This document shows, piece after piece, positions 53,858 to 62,034 of a DNA stretch of 64,000 bases (positions within the stretch are counted from its first letter, which is position 1; every line of letters starts with the position of its first letter). A model generated the notes under the pieces. The model ran no database searches. It was not told the origin of the DNA and saw only the letters and a list, made by a program, of their open reading frames with translations. Source of the stretch: Streptomyces sp. NBC_01283 (GTDB lineage: Bacteria; Actinomycetota; Actinomycetes; Streptomycetales; Streptomycetaceae); NCBI RefSeq assembly GCF_041435335.1, contig NZ_CP108430.1, positions 4,997,001 through 5,061,000 of the forward strand, in the 5' to 3' direction. The translations under genes were made by a program, and so were the position numbers.

Positions 53858-54751
53858 GTGATCGACATTCGTATTCCGGACGGACTGATCGAGTCGCAGT
53901 ACGCGTACGCGGGGGAGCCGGGCCGTGCCTTCATCGCGGCGCTGCCCGCGCGCGTGGCGGAGTTCGTCGAGCGGTGGGAGCTGACGGTCGACGGGCCCTC
54001 GATGCACGGCATGGCCGCGCTCGTGCTGCCGGTGGTGCGGCGGGACGGTACCCCTGCCGCGGTCAAGTTCCAGGTCCTCGACGAGGAGACCGAGGGGGAG
54101 CCGGTCGGGCTTCGGGTGTGGGGCGGCGACGGGGCGGTGCGGCTGCTTGATCACGACGCGGGCACGGGCACGATGCTGCTCGAACGTCTCGACTCCGGGC
54201 GGATGTTGTCGACGATGGAGGACACCCACAAGGCGATCCTGATCATCGCCGAGCTGCTCGCCCGGCTCACCTCCGTTCCCGCGCCCGCGGGCGTGCGGCG
54301 GCTCGCGGACATCGCGGGGGAGATGCTCGACGATCTGCCGGAGGCCCTGAAGGCGGTCCCGGACCCGGTCGAGCGGGCGCTCGTGGAGCGGTGCGGGGGC
54401 GCCGTGCGCGAGGTGATCGGGGAGCCGGGTGACCGGCTGCTGCACTGGGACCTGCACTTCGAGAACGTCCTGGCGGCCGAGCGCGAGCCGTGGCTCGCCA
54501 TCGATCCGAAGCCGCTGGCCGGGGACCCCGGGTTCGACCTCTGGCCCGCGCTCAACAACCGCTTCGACGCGGACGACGTGCTGTGGCGGTTCGACGCGAT
54601 GAGCGAGGTGCTCGGGCTCGACCGGGAGCGGGCCCGTGCGTGGACGCTGGGGCGGGTGCTGCAGAACGCCCTGTGGGAGATCGAGGACGGGCGGCCGCTG
54701 GACGAGGAGGATCTGGAGGTCGCGCGGCGGCTGTTGGGGGTGGTGAGGTGA
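53858..54751 (+). CDS. Aminoglycoside-phosphotransferase-like kinase, APH(6) group
   Basis: I chose GTG 53858 (297 residues) because TAGCGT (53845-53850) lies 7 bases upstream, the leaderless pattern; an ATG at 53822 would overlap the divergent rhomboid start. The sequence fits streptomycin 6-kinase relatives: PSMHGMAALVLPVVRRDGTPAAVKFQ, GTMLLERLD, the catalytic loop LLHWDLHFENVL and the metal-binding AIDPKPLAGDPGFDL. It may inactivate an aminoglycoside or phosphorylate a cellular sugar or amine. It is not clearly a resistance gene, as many Streptomyces carry chromosomal homologues. Confidence 0.85.
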   Translation: MIDIRIPDGLIESQYAYAGEPGRAFIAALPARVAEFVERWELTVDGPSMHGMAALVLPVVRRDGTPAAVKFQVLDEETEGEPVGLRVWGGDGAVRLLDHDAGTGTMLLERLDSGRMLSTMEDTHKAILIIAELLARLTSVPAPAGVRRLADIAGEMLDDLPEALKAVPDPVERALVERCGGAVREVIGEPGDRLLHWDLHFENVLAAEREPWLAIDPKPLAGDPGFDLWPALNNRFDADDVLWRFDAMSEVLGLDRERARAWTLGRVLQNALWEIEDGRPLDEEDLEVARRLLGVVR

Positions 54752-54813
54752 GGTGCGCTGGTGGTGGGGAAAGGCTGTTGGGGGTGGGGTGAGGGGCGTC
54801 GTACTCTGCGGCC

Positions 54814-55290
54814 ATGATTCGTACCGCCACGCCTGCCGACGTTCCCGTCATCCACGCCATGGTCCGCGACCTCGCCGAGTACGAGAAGGCGCTCGACGAG
54901 GCCAGGGCCACCGAGGAGCAGCTGCGTGAGGCGCTCTTCGGCGAGCGTCCTGCCGCGTTCGCGCACATCGCCGAGGACGACGCATCGGGAGCTGTCGTCG
55001 GGTTCTCGCTGTGGTTCCTGAACTTCTCCACGTGGCGCGGAGTGCACGGGATCTACCTGGAGGACCTGTACGTACGGCCCGAGGCGCGCGGCGGCGGGCA
55101 CGGCAAGGCGCTGCTGACCGAGCTCGCGCGGATCTGTGTGGAGCGGGGTTACGAGCGCCTTGAGTGGTCCGTGCTCGACTGGAACGAGCCGTCGATCAAC
55201 TTCTACCGGTCGCTGGGTGCGCTGCCGCAGGACGAGTGGACCGTGTACCGGCTGACTGACGGGGCGTTGGCCGGGCTCGGGGCTGTCTGA
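54814..55290 (+). CDS. GNAT N-acetyltransferase, diamine-acetyltransferase-like
   Basis: The 158 residues match spermidine/diamine acetyltransferases: YEKALDEARATEEQLREALF, FNFSTWRGVHGIYLEDLYVRPEARGGGHGKALL with the acetyl-CoA loop, and VLDWNEPSINFYRSLGALPQDEWTVYRL. It should acetylate a small amine. TACTCT (54802-54807) lies 6 bases before the ATG, and there is no ribosome binding site, so the mRNA is probably leaderless. The neighbouring APH-like kinase ends 62 bp upstream. Confidence 0.9.
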   Translation: MIRTATPADVPVIHAMVRDLAEYEKALDEARATEEQLREALFGERPAAFAHIAEDDASGAVVGFSLWFLNFSTWRGVHGIYLEDLYVRPEARGGGHGKALLTELARICVERGYERLEWSVLDWNEPSINFYRSLGALPQDEWTVYRLTDGALAGLGAV

Positions 55291-55308
55291 GAGGCGGCAC
55301 TGGCAGAG

Positions 55309-56379
55309 CTAGGGGATGAGCACCACCTTGCCCGTGGTGCGGCGGTTCTCCAGGTCGGTGTGGGCGGCTGCCGCCCGTGCCAGGGGGTAGCGCTGGACGG
55401 CCGGGGTGAAGTGGCCCTTCGCCGCTTCGGCCAGCGCCGCGAGCTCCAGGGTGCGGATGGGGTTGGCGTCGCCCCTGCCGCCGCCCACGCTGTCGTCGCC
55501 CGCCTTTCGCATCATCGCCGGGCCGAGCACGTTGGTCTGGGTGATGCCGCGGGCCGCCAGTTGCTCGTCGGTGAACGTCAGGGGTTCGCCGTCGTGCGGG
55601 CCCTTGCCCGACCAGCCGAAGACGAGGTGCGTGCCGCCCGTGGCGAGGAGGTCCACGGCGGCGCGGCCCGGCTCGCCGCCCACTCCGTCGAAGACGACGG
55701 TGGCGCCGGGTACGCCGTGGCCGCCACCGGATTCGCCGGTGCTGCCGAGCTTCGAGAGGTACGTGCGGACCTCGTCCGGCCAGTCCGGGTTGGTGTAGTC
55801 GACGGCGAGGTCGGCGCCGTTCGCGGTGACCTGGGCCGTCTTCGCCGGGCCGCCCGCCAGGCCGATCACCGTGGCGCCCGCGTGCTTGGCGTACTGGACC
55901 AGGAGCGTGCCGATGCCGCCCGCCGCCGCGAGGACGACGGCCACGGAGTCGGGGGTCAGCTCGGCGAACTGCAGGATTCCCATCGTCGTACGGCCCGTTC
56001 CGATCAGGGCCACGGCCTCCGCGTCGTCCATGCCGTCGGGAATTTCGTGCAGGCGGGACGCCTCCGTGACGGCGAGTTCGGCGTAGCCGCCGGGGGCGAA
56101 GCCGATGTGGGCGACCACGCGCTTGCCGAGCAGGCTCGCGTCGACTCCCTCGCCGACGGCGTCGACCGTTCCTGCCACCTCGCGGCCCGGGATCGTGGGG
56201 AGTTCGGGAAGCTCGGGGAGGGGGCCCTGGATTCCGGCGCGGATCGCGGTGTCCAGGAGGTGCACGCCTGCCGCGGTCACCGCGATGCGGACCTGGCCGG
56301 GGGCCGGTGCCGGGTCCGGGATCTCCTCGTACGTGAGGTGCTCGGCGGGGCCGAAGGTGTGCAGGCGGATGGCGTGCAT
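55309..56379 (-). CDS. Zinc-independent quinone oxidoreductase, MDR family
   Basis: The 356 residues have a GroES-like start (YEEIPDPAPAPGQVRIAVTAAGV), LIPGREVAGTVDAVGEGV in outline, and a Rossmann domain with AAAGGIGTLLVQYAKHAGATVIGLAG for NADPH. The zinc Cys and His of alcohol dehydrogenases are absent. It probably reduces quinones or enones. Three Gly-rich insertions (GESGGGHGVPG and VGGGRGD) make it slightly longer than the usual 320-330 residues. It stops 18 bp from the end of the convergent GNAT gene. Confidence 0.88.
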   Translation of the reverse strand: MHAIRLHTFGPAEHLTYEEIPDPAPAPGQVRIAVTAAGVHLLDTAIRAGIQGPLPELPELPTIPGREVAGTVDAVGEGVDASLLGKRVVAHIGFAPGGYAELAVTEASRLHEIPDGMDDAEAVALIGTGRTTMGILQFAELTPDSVAVVLAAAGGIGTLLVQYAKHAGATVIGLAGGPAKTAQVTANGADLAVDYTNPDWPDEVRTYLSKLGSTGESGGGHGVPGATVVFDGVGGEPGRAAVDLLATGGTHLVFGWSGKGPHDGEPLTFTDEQLAARGITQTNVLGPAMMRKAGDDSVGGGRGDANPIRTLELAALAEAAKGHFTPAVQRYPLARAAAAHTDLENRRTTGKVVLIP

Positions 56380-56453
56380 GGGGCTTGCTCCTCGGCTCGG
56401 GGGCCTCTTTGGGGGCGGGGCTGTGGCTGTTCCGTGAGTGTCAGCCTCTTACC

Positions 56454-57680
56454 TCAAGCGGACTTGAGGTCAAGCCTTGTGGAGGTCAGTGCGAGCGTCA
56501 CCGCCTCCAGTGCGCTGTTGAAGGAGACCTCGGAGAGCAGGCCGGGCGCCGCGACCTGGTCGCCGGCCAGGTAGATGCCGGAACCGCGGTCGATCGCCGG
56601 GCGGTCGCGCCAGGTGGTGCCGGGCAGATCCACCGCGCCGGTGCGGCCGTTGGACACGGCGTCGCGGCGCCAGACCAGGCGGTCGCGCCAGCCGGGGAAG
56701 CCGAGGTCGAGCAGGTGGTCGGCGCGGGCCGCGCCGTCCGACTTGGACTCCGCGGGGGAGAGCGGGATCTGACCCTGGATCAGGTCCTGTCCTGCGGGGG
56801 CGAGGCTGCGGTCCTGGGCGGTGAACCGCTCGATCCAGCCGGTGCCGTCCAGGTCGGAGAGGGCGAAGAGGTCGCCCTTGCGGGTGGTGAGGGCCACGTC
56901 CACGAGGGTGGTGCGGGCGCTTTCCCATTGGAGGCTGTCGTCCTGGAGGAGCTGGCGGGCCGCGGGGAGGGAAGTGGCGACGACGACCGGGCCCTTGGCG
57001 GAGAGCGCGGCGAGGGCGTCGGCGGTGTCGACGGGGGACAGGGTCTCCACGCGTACGCCCAGGTTCCAGGCGAGTGTCGCCATGCGGTCGATGACCGAGG
57101 CCCAGCCGCCGCGCGGGTAGTGCGCCTCCGGGGGGAGCTTCGTGGCGCGGCGCAGGCGCTCCTGCACGAACCTGGCGGAGAGGGAGCCGGGGTCGTGGTG
57201 GAACGTCGCCACGGCGATGTAGTGCGCGGCGGCGCGTGCGCCTTCCTCGCCGACCTCGCCGGTTGCCCAGCTCATGAAGTCCGCGTCCACGGGCGCCTGT
57301 TCGGGCTTGCGGCGCAGGAGCTTCAGCATCGCGAGAGGTGGGGTGCGGCGGAGCCTGCCCCGGTGGTGGAGGCGGAGGCGGGTGCCTTCGACGGGCGGGA
57401 GGGGGGCGAGGGGGCCGATGAGGTCGCGCTGCTTGAGCCAGGTCCAGTGGGGGCCGCCGTTGTAGAGGGCGTGCGGGCCTTCGTTCGTGCGGTACGTGCC
57501 TTCGGCGGTGCGGGCTCGGCCGCCGAGGGTGTGGTGGGACTCGTGGAGGGTGACGCGGGCACCGGATTCCGCGGCGGTGATGGCCGCGGTGAGGCCGGCC
57601 AGGCCGCCGCCGATGACGGTGAGGGGGGTGGGGGTGCGGGTGGAGTTGTTGCGGGTGGAGTTCTTGCGGGTGGGAGGCAT
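56454..57680 (-). CDS. FAD-dependent amine-oxidase/desaturase-fold protein
   Basis: The 408 residues have an FAD motif LTVIGGGLAGLTAAITAAESGARVTLHESHHTLGGRA and a C-terminal FAD segment GIYLAGDQVAAPGLLSEVSFNSALEA. This is the phytoene-desaturase/protoporphyrinogen-oxidase group. Its specific reaction is unknown: no carotenoid or haem genes are next to it. The ORF can be extended at the start but the Arg/Asn/Thr repeat MPPTRKNSTRNNSTR is already an unusual leader, encoded by short GTGGAGTT-type repeats near 57650. Confidence 0.82.
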   Translation of the reverse strand: MPPTRKNSTRNNSTRTPTPLTVIGGGLAGLTAAITAAESGARVTLHESHHTLGGRARTAEGTYRTNEGPHALYNGGPHWTWLKQRDLIGPLAPLPPVEGTRLRLHHRGRLRRTPPLAMLKLLRRKPEQAPVDADFMSWATGEVGEEGARAAAHYIAVATFHHDPGSLSARFVQERLRRATKLPPEAHYPRGGWASVIDRMATLAWNLGVRVETLSPVDTADALAALSAKGPVVVATSLPAARQLLQDDSLQWESARTTLVDVALTTRKGDLFALSDLDGTGWIERFTAQDRSLAPAGQDLIQGQIPLSPAESKSDGAARADHLLDLGFPGWRDRLVWRRDAVSNGRTGAVDLPGTTWRDRPAIDRGSGIYLAGDQVAAPGLLSEVSFNSALEAVTLALTSTRLDLKSA

Positions 57681-57826
57681 GGGGTGGGCTCCTGTCGTGG
57701 GCCGGTGTGGTGCCGTTGGCTGCTCTCACTCGGTACGACGGATGGGGGTGGCCGGGATGTGACATCGGGGCGTGGGGGCGTGGGCGTGCGGGGGGCGTTG
57801 TCAGTGGGTGGGTGCACGATGGGTGG

Positions 57827-58522
57827 ATGGGACAGAGGGATCGGCAGAGGGACGCTGCAGGGGTGAAGAGGGCTCGGCGGCCCGAGGTGCGGTTGCCCGC
57901 GCTGCGGGAGTTCGGGGAGTCGGGGCTCGGCGGGGGTGAGCTGGAGCCTGACGGGGACTACGACGGGGTGGAGTTCAGGGGGCTTGATCTTGCGGGGCAG
58001 GACGGTGGGGGAGCACTGTTCCTGGACTGCGCGGTGACGGACTGCGGGGTGACGGAGACCCGGCTGAGCCGGGCGCGGTTCGTGGACTCCGTGCTGACGG
58101 AGCTGCGGGGCGTCGGCACCGAGCTGGTGGAGGCTTCGCTGCGGGACGTGGAGATGGTGGACGCCCGGCTCGGGGGTGTTCAGCTGCACGGGAGTGTGCT
58201 GGAGCGGGTGGTCGTGCGGGGCGGGAAGATCGACTATCTGAACCTGCGGAAGGCGCGGTTGAAGGACGTCGTCTTCGAGGGCTGCGTGCTGGTGGAGCCG
58301 GACTTCGGGCAGGCGGCGCTCGAGCGGGTGGAGTTCGTGGGCTGCGTGCTGAAGGGGGCGGATTTCAGTGGGGCCCGCATGAAGGACGTCGACCTGCGGG
58401 AGGCGGCGGAGGTGGACATTCTTCGGGGGATCGACTGCCTGGCGGGGGCGGTGATCAGTGCGACCCAGCTGATGGATCTGGCGCCGGCGTTCGCTGCGCA
58501 GGTGGGGGTACGGGTGGACTAG
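57827..58522 (+). CDS. Pentapeptide-repeat protein
   Basis: ATG 57827 gives 231 residues; GTG 57863 is another possible start. From about residue 50 the sequence follows the A(D/N)LXX five-residue rhythm in looser form (VEFRGLDLAGQD, TRLSRARFVDSVL, ASLRDVEMVDARL, ADFSGARMKDVDLREA), which folds as a right-handed square beta-helix. Some such proteins mimic DNA and protect gyrase (Qnr, MfpA), but the highly regular central-Phe pattern of those is weak here. Function unknown. Confidence 0.82.
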   Translation: MGQRDRQRDAAGVKRARRPEVRLPALREFGESGLGGGELEPDGDYDGVEFRGLDLAGQDGGGALFLDCAVTDCGVTETRLSRARFVDSVLTELRGVGTELVEASLRDVEMVDARLGGVQLHGSVLERVVVRGGKIDYLNLRKARLKDVVFEGCVLVEPDFGQAALERVEFVGCVLKGADFSGARMKDVDLREAAEVDILRGIDCLAGAVISATQLMDLAPAFAAQVGVRVD

Positions 58523-58562
58523 CGTCCGGCTTTGGGAGGTGCGGGGGCGGCCTCCCGGAGGG

Positions 58563-59060
58563 TTAGATGCGGGGGAACTTGGACTGCAGGGTCCAGATTG
58601 TGGGGTTCTCGGCCAGGGGCTCGTGGAGGTCCGTGAGGTCCGCCAGGACGTCCTGGAGAAAGTCCCGTGCCTCGCGGCGCAGCTCCGCGTGGGAGAACGT
58701 CAGCGGAGGCTCGTCCTCCCGCATCCAGTCCGCCTCGATGTCCACCCACCCGAAGCGGCGGGTGAACAGCATGCGGTCCGTCGACTCCGTGAAGTCGAGC
58801 TCGGCGTACTGGGGGCGAGAGGCACGGCTGCCCCGCGGGTCCTGGTCCAGCTGCTCCACGATGTCGCACAGCGCCCAGGCGAAGTCCAGCACGGGAACCC
58901 ATCCCCAGGCTGTGGACAGCTCCCGGTCCGCCTTCGTGTCCGCGAGATACACGTCCCCGCAGAACAGGTCGTGCCGCAGCGCGTGGACGTCAGCGCGGCG
59001 GTAGTCGAACTGCACGGGGTCGGGAAAGCGGTGGGAGAGGGCGTAGCCGATGTCGAGCAC
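58563..59060 (-). CDS. Conserved protein of unknown function, 165 aa
   Basis: The protein is acidic and rich in Trp and Asp, with no signal or membrane segment (DYRRADVHALRHDLFCGDVYL, TAWGWVPVLDFAWALCDIVEQLDQDP, LTFSHAELRREARDFLQDVLADL). I do not recognise the family; length, codon use and the clean TAA stop indicate a real gene. The GTG start at 59060 lies 36 bp past the senR stop in the same direction, so it may be read from the senS-senR transcript. Confidence 0.72.
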   Translation of the reverse strand: MLDIGYALSHRFPDPVQFDYRRADVHALRHDLFCGDVYLADTKADRELSTAWGWVPVLDFAWALCDIVEQLDQDPRGSRASRPQYAELDFTESTDRMLFTRRFGWVDIEADWMREDEPPLTFSHAELRREARDFLQDVLADLTDLHEPLAENPTIWTLQSKFPRI

Positions 59061-59096
59061 GTAGGAGATGGTGTCACGGCGAGCGGAAGGGGTGCG

Positions 59097-59738
59097 TCAC
59101 GGCAGCAGACGCTGCTCCTTCGCCACCGCCACCGCTCCCGCCCGCGTGTCGACCCCGAGCTTGTCGTAGATCCTGCCCAGGTGCGTCTTCACCGTGGCCT
59201 CGCTGATGAACAGCGCGCGGGCGATGTCGCGGTTCCCGAGGCCCTGGGAGAGCTGCGCGAGGATGTCGAGCTCGCGGTCGGTGAGCGTGGGCAGCGGCTT
59301 GCGCATGCGGGCCATCACGCGGGACGCGACCGGCGGGGAGAGCGTGGTGCGGCCCTGCGCGGCGGCGTGGATCGCGGCGAAGAGCTCCTCGGGGCGCTCG
59401 GCCTTCAGGAGGTAGCCCGTCGCTCCCGCCTCGATGGCGCGGGTGATGTCGGCGTCCGTGTCGTACGTCGTCAGGACCAGGATGTGGGGCGCCGGATCGG
59501 CGGACGCCGTGATGCGGCGGGTCGCCTCCACCCCGTCCATCCCCTCGCCCAGCTGCAGGTCCATCAGGACCACGTCCGGCGCCAGCTTCGCGGCGAGCGC
59601 GATCGCCTCCTCGCCGGTGCCCGCCTCCCCGACCACCTCGATGTCCGGCGCGCTGCCCAGCAGGGCCAGCAGTCCGGCCCGTACGACGATGTGGTCGTCG
59701 CAGACCAGGAGGCGGACCGTGGGGGTTGAGGCCGTCAT
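59097..59738 (-). CDS. senR: Response regulator of the HbpS/SenS/SenR system
   Basis: The 213 residues are a NarL-type regulator: receiver with acidic Asp14-Asp15, phospho-acceptor Asp60 and Lys in YLLKAERPEELF, and a LuxR helix-turn-helix LTDRELDILAQLSQGLGNRDIARAL and ISEATVKTHLGRIYDKLGV. It overlaps the sensor gene by 4 bp (ATGA). Naming as SenR rests on the adjacent hbpS. In Streptomyces reticuli SenR controls hbpS and catalase-peroxidase genes under redox stress. A perfect palindrome upstream of hbpS is a candidate site. Confidence 0.85.
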   Translation of the reverse strand: MTASTPTVRLLVCDDHIVVRAGLLALLGSAPDIEVVGEAGTGEEAIALAAKLAPDVVLMDLQLGEGMDGVEATRRITASADPAPHILVLTTYDTDADITRAIEAGATGYLLKAERPEELFAAIHAAAQGRTTLSPPVASRVMARMRKPLPTLTDRELDILAQLSQGLGNRDIARALFISEATVKTHLGRIYDKLGVDTRAGAVAVAKEQRLLP

Positions 59739-61099
59739 GAGGTCTCCTGGGGGGAGGGGGGAGTTTCTTGGAGGGAGAGGGGGGTCGCGACCGAGAGGAC
59801 CGTGCCCTCTCCCGGTGCCGACTCGATCGTCAGTGTGCCGCCGAGCTGCCGCACGCGGGCGCGGATCGCGGGCAGGCCGTGCCCCCGCCGGTCGGACGCG
59901 GGCGGCCGGTCGGTGGGCGTGAAGCCGCGGCCGTCGTCCGCGATGTCGAGTACCACCTGGTCGTCCAGGTGCGTGAGCGTCAGTGCCGCCGTCGTCGCGT
60001 CGGCGTGCTCCGTCACGTTGGCGAGCGCGCCCTGGGCGATGCGCAGGAGTGCGGACTGCGTCCGGTCGGGGAGCGGTGCGGGCGTGCCCTCGGAGTGGAA
60101 GCGGACCGTGAGGCCCGTGTCCTGCGCGGTGCGCGCGGCCAGCGTGCGCAGCGCCTCGTCCAGGCCGCCGCCGTCGGCGAGGTCGGCGGGTGCCAGGTCG
60201 TGCACGAACCGGCGGGCCTCGGTGAGGCCGAGTTCGGTGATCGACTCGGCGGTACGGACGTGGGCGCGGGCCTTGGCCGGGTCCGCGTCCCAGACGCGGT
60301 CGGCGGCCTGGAGCAGCATCTGCTGGCTGGACAGGCCCTGCGCGAGGGTGTCGTGGATCTCCATGGAGATGCGCTGGCGCTCGGCGAGGGTGCCTTCGCG
60401 GCGCTCGGTGGCGGCCAGTTCGCGGCGGGTGCGGATGAGGTCGTCGATCAGTTCGCGCTGGCGGACCGCCTGACGCCGCATGTGGACGAAGACCGCCGTC
60501 GCGATCGCCGAGACGGCGGGTGGCGCGAGGAGCGAGTCCGGGTCGTAGCGGCCCGCGAGCCGCAGCTGTGACGCTATGACGCAGCCCGTCAGGACGGCCA
60601 CCAGGACCAGGGCCGGGCGCGGTGGCAGGGTCCGCAGGCCGGCGAAGAAGAGCGGCACCGCGCACCACGCGAAGCTCGGCGCGAGGACGACGAGGACCAG
60701 CCAGACCCCGACGACCAGGGCGAGCCAGGTGAGGCGGCGGGGGTTGGGGCGGGCCCCGGGCGGTACGAGGCCGGGCGAGTATCCGGAGGAGTAGCCGGAC
60801 GAGTGGCCGGGCTGGTGGGGCGCGGAACGTTGTGCCCGCAGGGACGCGGTGAGGGGCGGCAGGGCGTAGAGCACGGCCAGGACCACCGAGAGCGCGATGA
60901 TCCACGGGACGCGTGCGCCGCCGGGGTGGCGCAGCAGGAAGCGGGCCAGCGATGCGCCCAGGAGCAGGTAGAACGCCGCGTGCATGACCGCCGCGAGCCA
61001 GCGGGCGTCGGGGTCCGGCATACGGAGGTCGGGGCCCGGCATGCGCTGTCCCGCCGAGGTGCGCTGTCCCACCGGGGCGCCTCCCTCTCCTGGTGTCAT
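59735..61099 (-). CDS. senS: Sensor histidine kinase of the HbpS/SenS/SenR system
   Basis: ATG 61099 gives 454 residues. About five membrane helices occupy residues 40-215, with short outside loops able to contact HbpS. The HisKA_3 box is RQRISMEIHDTLAQGLSSQQM, with the phospho-accepting His, and the ATPase carries ALLRIAQGALANVTEHADA, VVLDIADDGRGF and HGLPAIRARVRQLGGTLTIES. In S. reticuli SenS autophosphorylates in response to redox stress and interacts with extracellular HbpS. Here senS and hbpS are divergent, sharing a 232-bp promoter region. Confidence 0.85.
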   Translation of the reverse strand: MTPGEGGAPVGQRTSAGQRMPGPDLRMPDPDARWLAAVMHAAFYLLLGASLARFLLRHPGGARVPWIIALSVVLAVLYALPPLTASLRAQRSAPHQPGHSSGYSSGYSPGLVPPGARPNPRRLTWLALVVGVWLVLVVLAPSFAWCAVPLFFAGLRTLPPRPALVLVAVLTGCVIASQLRLAGRYDPDSLLAPPAVSAIATAVFVHMRRQAVRQRELIDDLIRTRRELAATERREGTLAERQRISMEIHDTLAQGLSSQQMLLQAADRVWDADPAKARAHVRTAESITELGLTEARRFVHDLAPADLADGGGLDEALRTLAARTAQDTGLTVRFHSEGTPAPLPDRTQSALLRIAQGALANVTEHADATTAALTLTHLDDQVVLDIADDGRGFTPTDRPPASDRRGHGLPAIRARVRQLGGTLTIESAPGEGTVLSVATPLSLQETPPSPQETS

Positions 61100-61135
61100 C
61101 TCGTGTGGCCGCTGAACTGGGCAAACAACCTCATT

Positions 61136-61153
61136 GTGGCCCGGTGGGGCCAC
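61136..61153. promoter_or_regulatory. GTGGCCC inverted repeat upstream of senS
   Basis: GTGGCCC (61136-61142) and GGGCCAC (61147-61153) pair around GGTG, 37 bp upstream of the senS start. A 10-base direct repeat, AAACAACCTC, occurs at 61123-61132 and again at 61263-61272, flanking this and the next element. Confidence 0.4.
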
Positions 61154-61157
61154 GGCG

Positions 61158-61179
61158 GGGTCAACCGATCGGTTGACCC
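61158..61179. promoter_or_regulatory. Perfect 22-bp palindrome between senS and hbpS
   Basis: The left arm is GGGTCAACCGA and the right arm is its exact reverse complement, TCGGTTGACCC, with no spacer. This is the longest perfect palindrome without loop in the window. It lies 59 bp from the senS start and 153 bp from the hbpS start. A dimeric regulator is expected to bind it; SenR is the obvious candidate. Confidence 0.65.
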
Positions 61180-61331
61180 TCGTGTCGGCCGAGTCGCGCG
61201 CCGCTCCCAGCCGGTACGCCGAGGGGGGCGGGCCGTATGCGGCCGGAGGATTGGTGGCAGGGAAAACAACCTCCCCGATCGCCCCCGATCACCTCTTCTT
61301 CCGAGCCCCACCTTCACCCGAGGAGCACCCC

Positions 61332-61889
61332 GTGCAGAAGCTCTCCCGCCGTACCCGCGTCCTGACCGTCGCCGCCACCGCCGCCGTCCTCGGCGCCGGT
61401 ACCTTCGGTGCCGTCTCCGCGAGTGCCGAGTCCCCGGCCGCCGCCCCCAAGGCCGCCGTCGCCGCCGACGCGGCCGACAAGAACCTCACGCAGTCGACGC
61501 ACCTGAACGTCGCCGCCGCGACCAAGGCCGCCCAGGCCACCCTCGACGCCGCGAAGAAGGAGAACCAGCGCGTCTCCGTCGCCGTCGTCGACCGCAACGG
61601 CAACACCATCGTCGAGCTGCGCGGCGACGGTGCCGGCCCGCAGTCCCCCGAGTCCGCCGTGAAGAAGGCGTACACCGCCGTCTCCTGGAACGCGCCGACC
61701 TCCGAGCTGACCAAGCGCCTGGAGCAGGCCCCGAACCTGAAGGACATCCCCGGCACCCTGTTCCTCGCGGGCGGCGCGCCGGTCACCGCCAAGGACGCGC
61801 CCATCGCGGGCATCGGTGTCGCGGGCGCCCCGAGCGGCGACCTGGACGAGAAGTTCGCGAAGGCGGGCGTCGCGGCGCTCGGCCGCTGA
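61332..61889 (+). CDS. hbpS: Secreted haem-binding protein HbpS (GlcG/HbpS fold)
   Basis: GTG 61332 follows GAGGAG and gives 185 residues; an ATG far upstream is in frame but would place the signal peptide internally. The signal carries RRTRVLTVAATAAVLGAG, compatible with Tat export as known for HbpS. The mature domain follows the GlcG/HbpS pattern: AATKAAQATLDAAKKENQRVSVAVVDRNGNTIVELRGDGAGPQ in outline, KAYTAVSWNAPTSELTK, GTLFLAGGAPVTA and GIGVAGAPSGDLDEKFAKAG. HbpS binds haem and iron, forms an octamer outside the cell, and modulates SenS. Confidence 0.9.
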   Translation: MQKLSRRTRVLTVAATAAVLGAGTFGAVSASAESPAAAPKAAVAADAADKNLTQSTHLNVAAATKAAQATLDAAKKENQRVSVAVVDRNGNTIVELRGDGAGPQSPESAVKKAYTAVSWNAPTSELTKRLEQAPNLKDIPGTLFLAGGAPVTAKDAPIAGIGVAGAPSGDLDEKFAKAGVAALGR

Positions 61890-61908
61890 AGCCGCTGAAG
61901 TCGCTGAA
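61882..61908 (+). repeat. Three tandem 9-bp units over the hbpS stop codon
   Basis: GCCGCTGAA, GCCGCTGAA and GTCGCTGAA follow one another; the first contains the hbpS TGA stop. Further loose copies (GAATCAGCGAG, GAATCGCTGGG) continue to about 61955, so the region looks like replication slippage. Confidence 0.75.
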
Positions 61909-62034
61909 GCTGCCGGGCCGGTGAATCAGCGAGCCGGCGAATCGCTGGGCCGCTGAGTCACCGATCTGCCGAAGTCACCTGATCTCATGATGCCGAGGCT
62001 GTTCCCGGTCCGTACGACGACGTGGAGGACGAAC

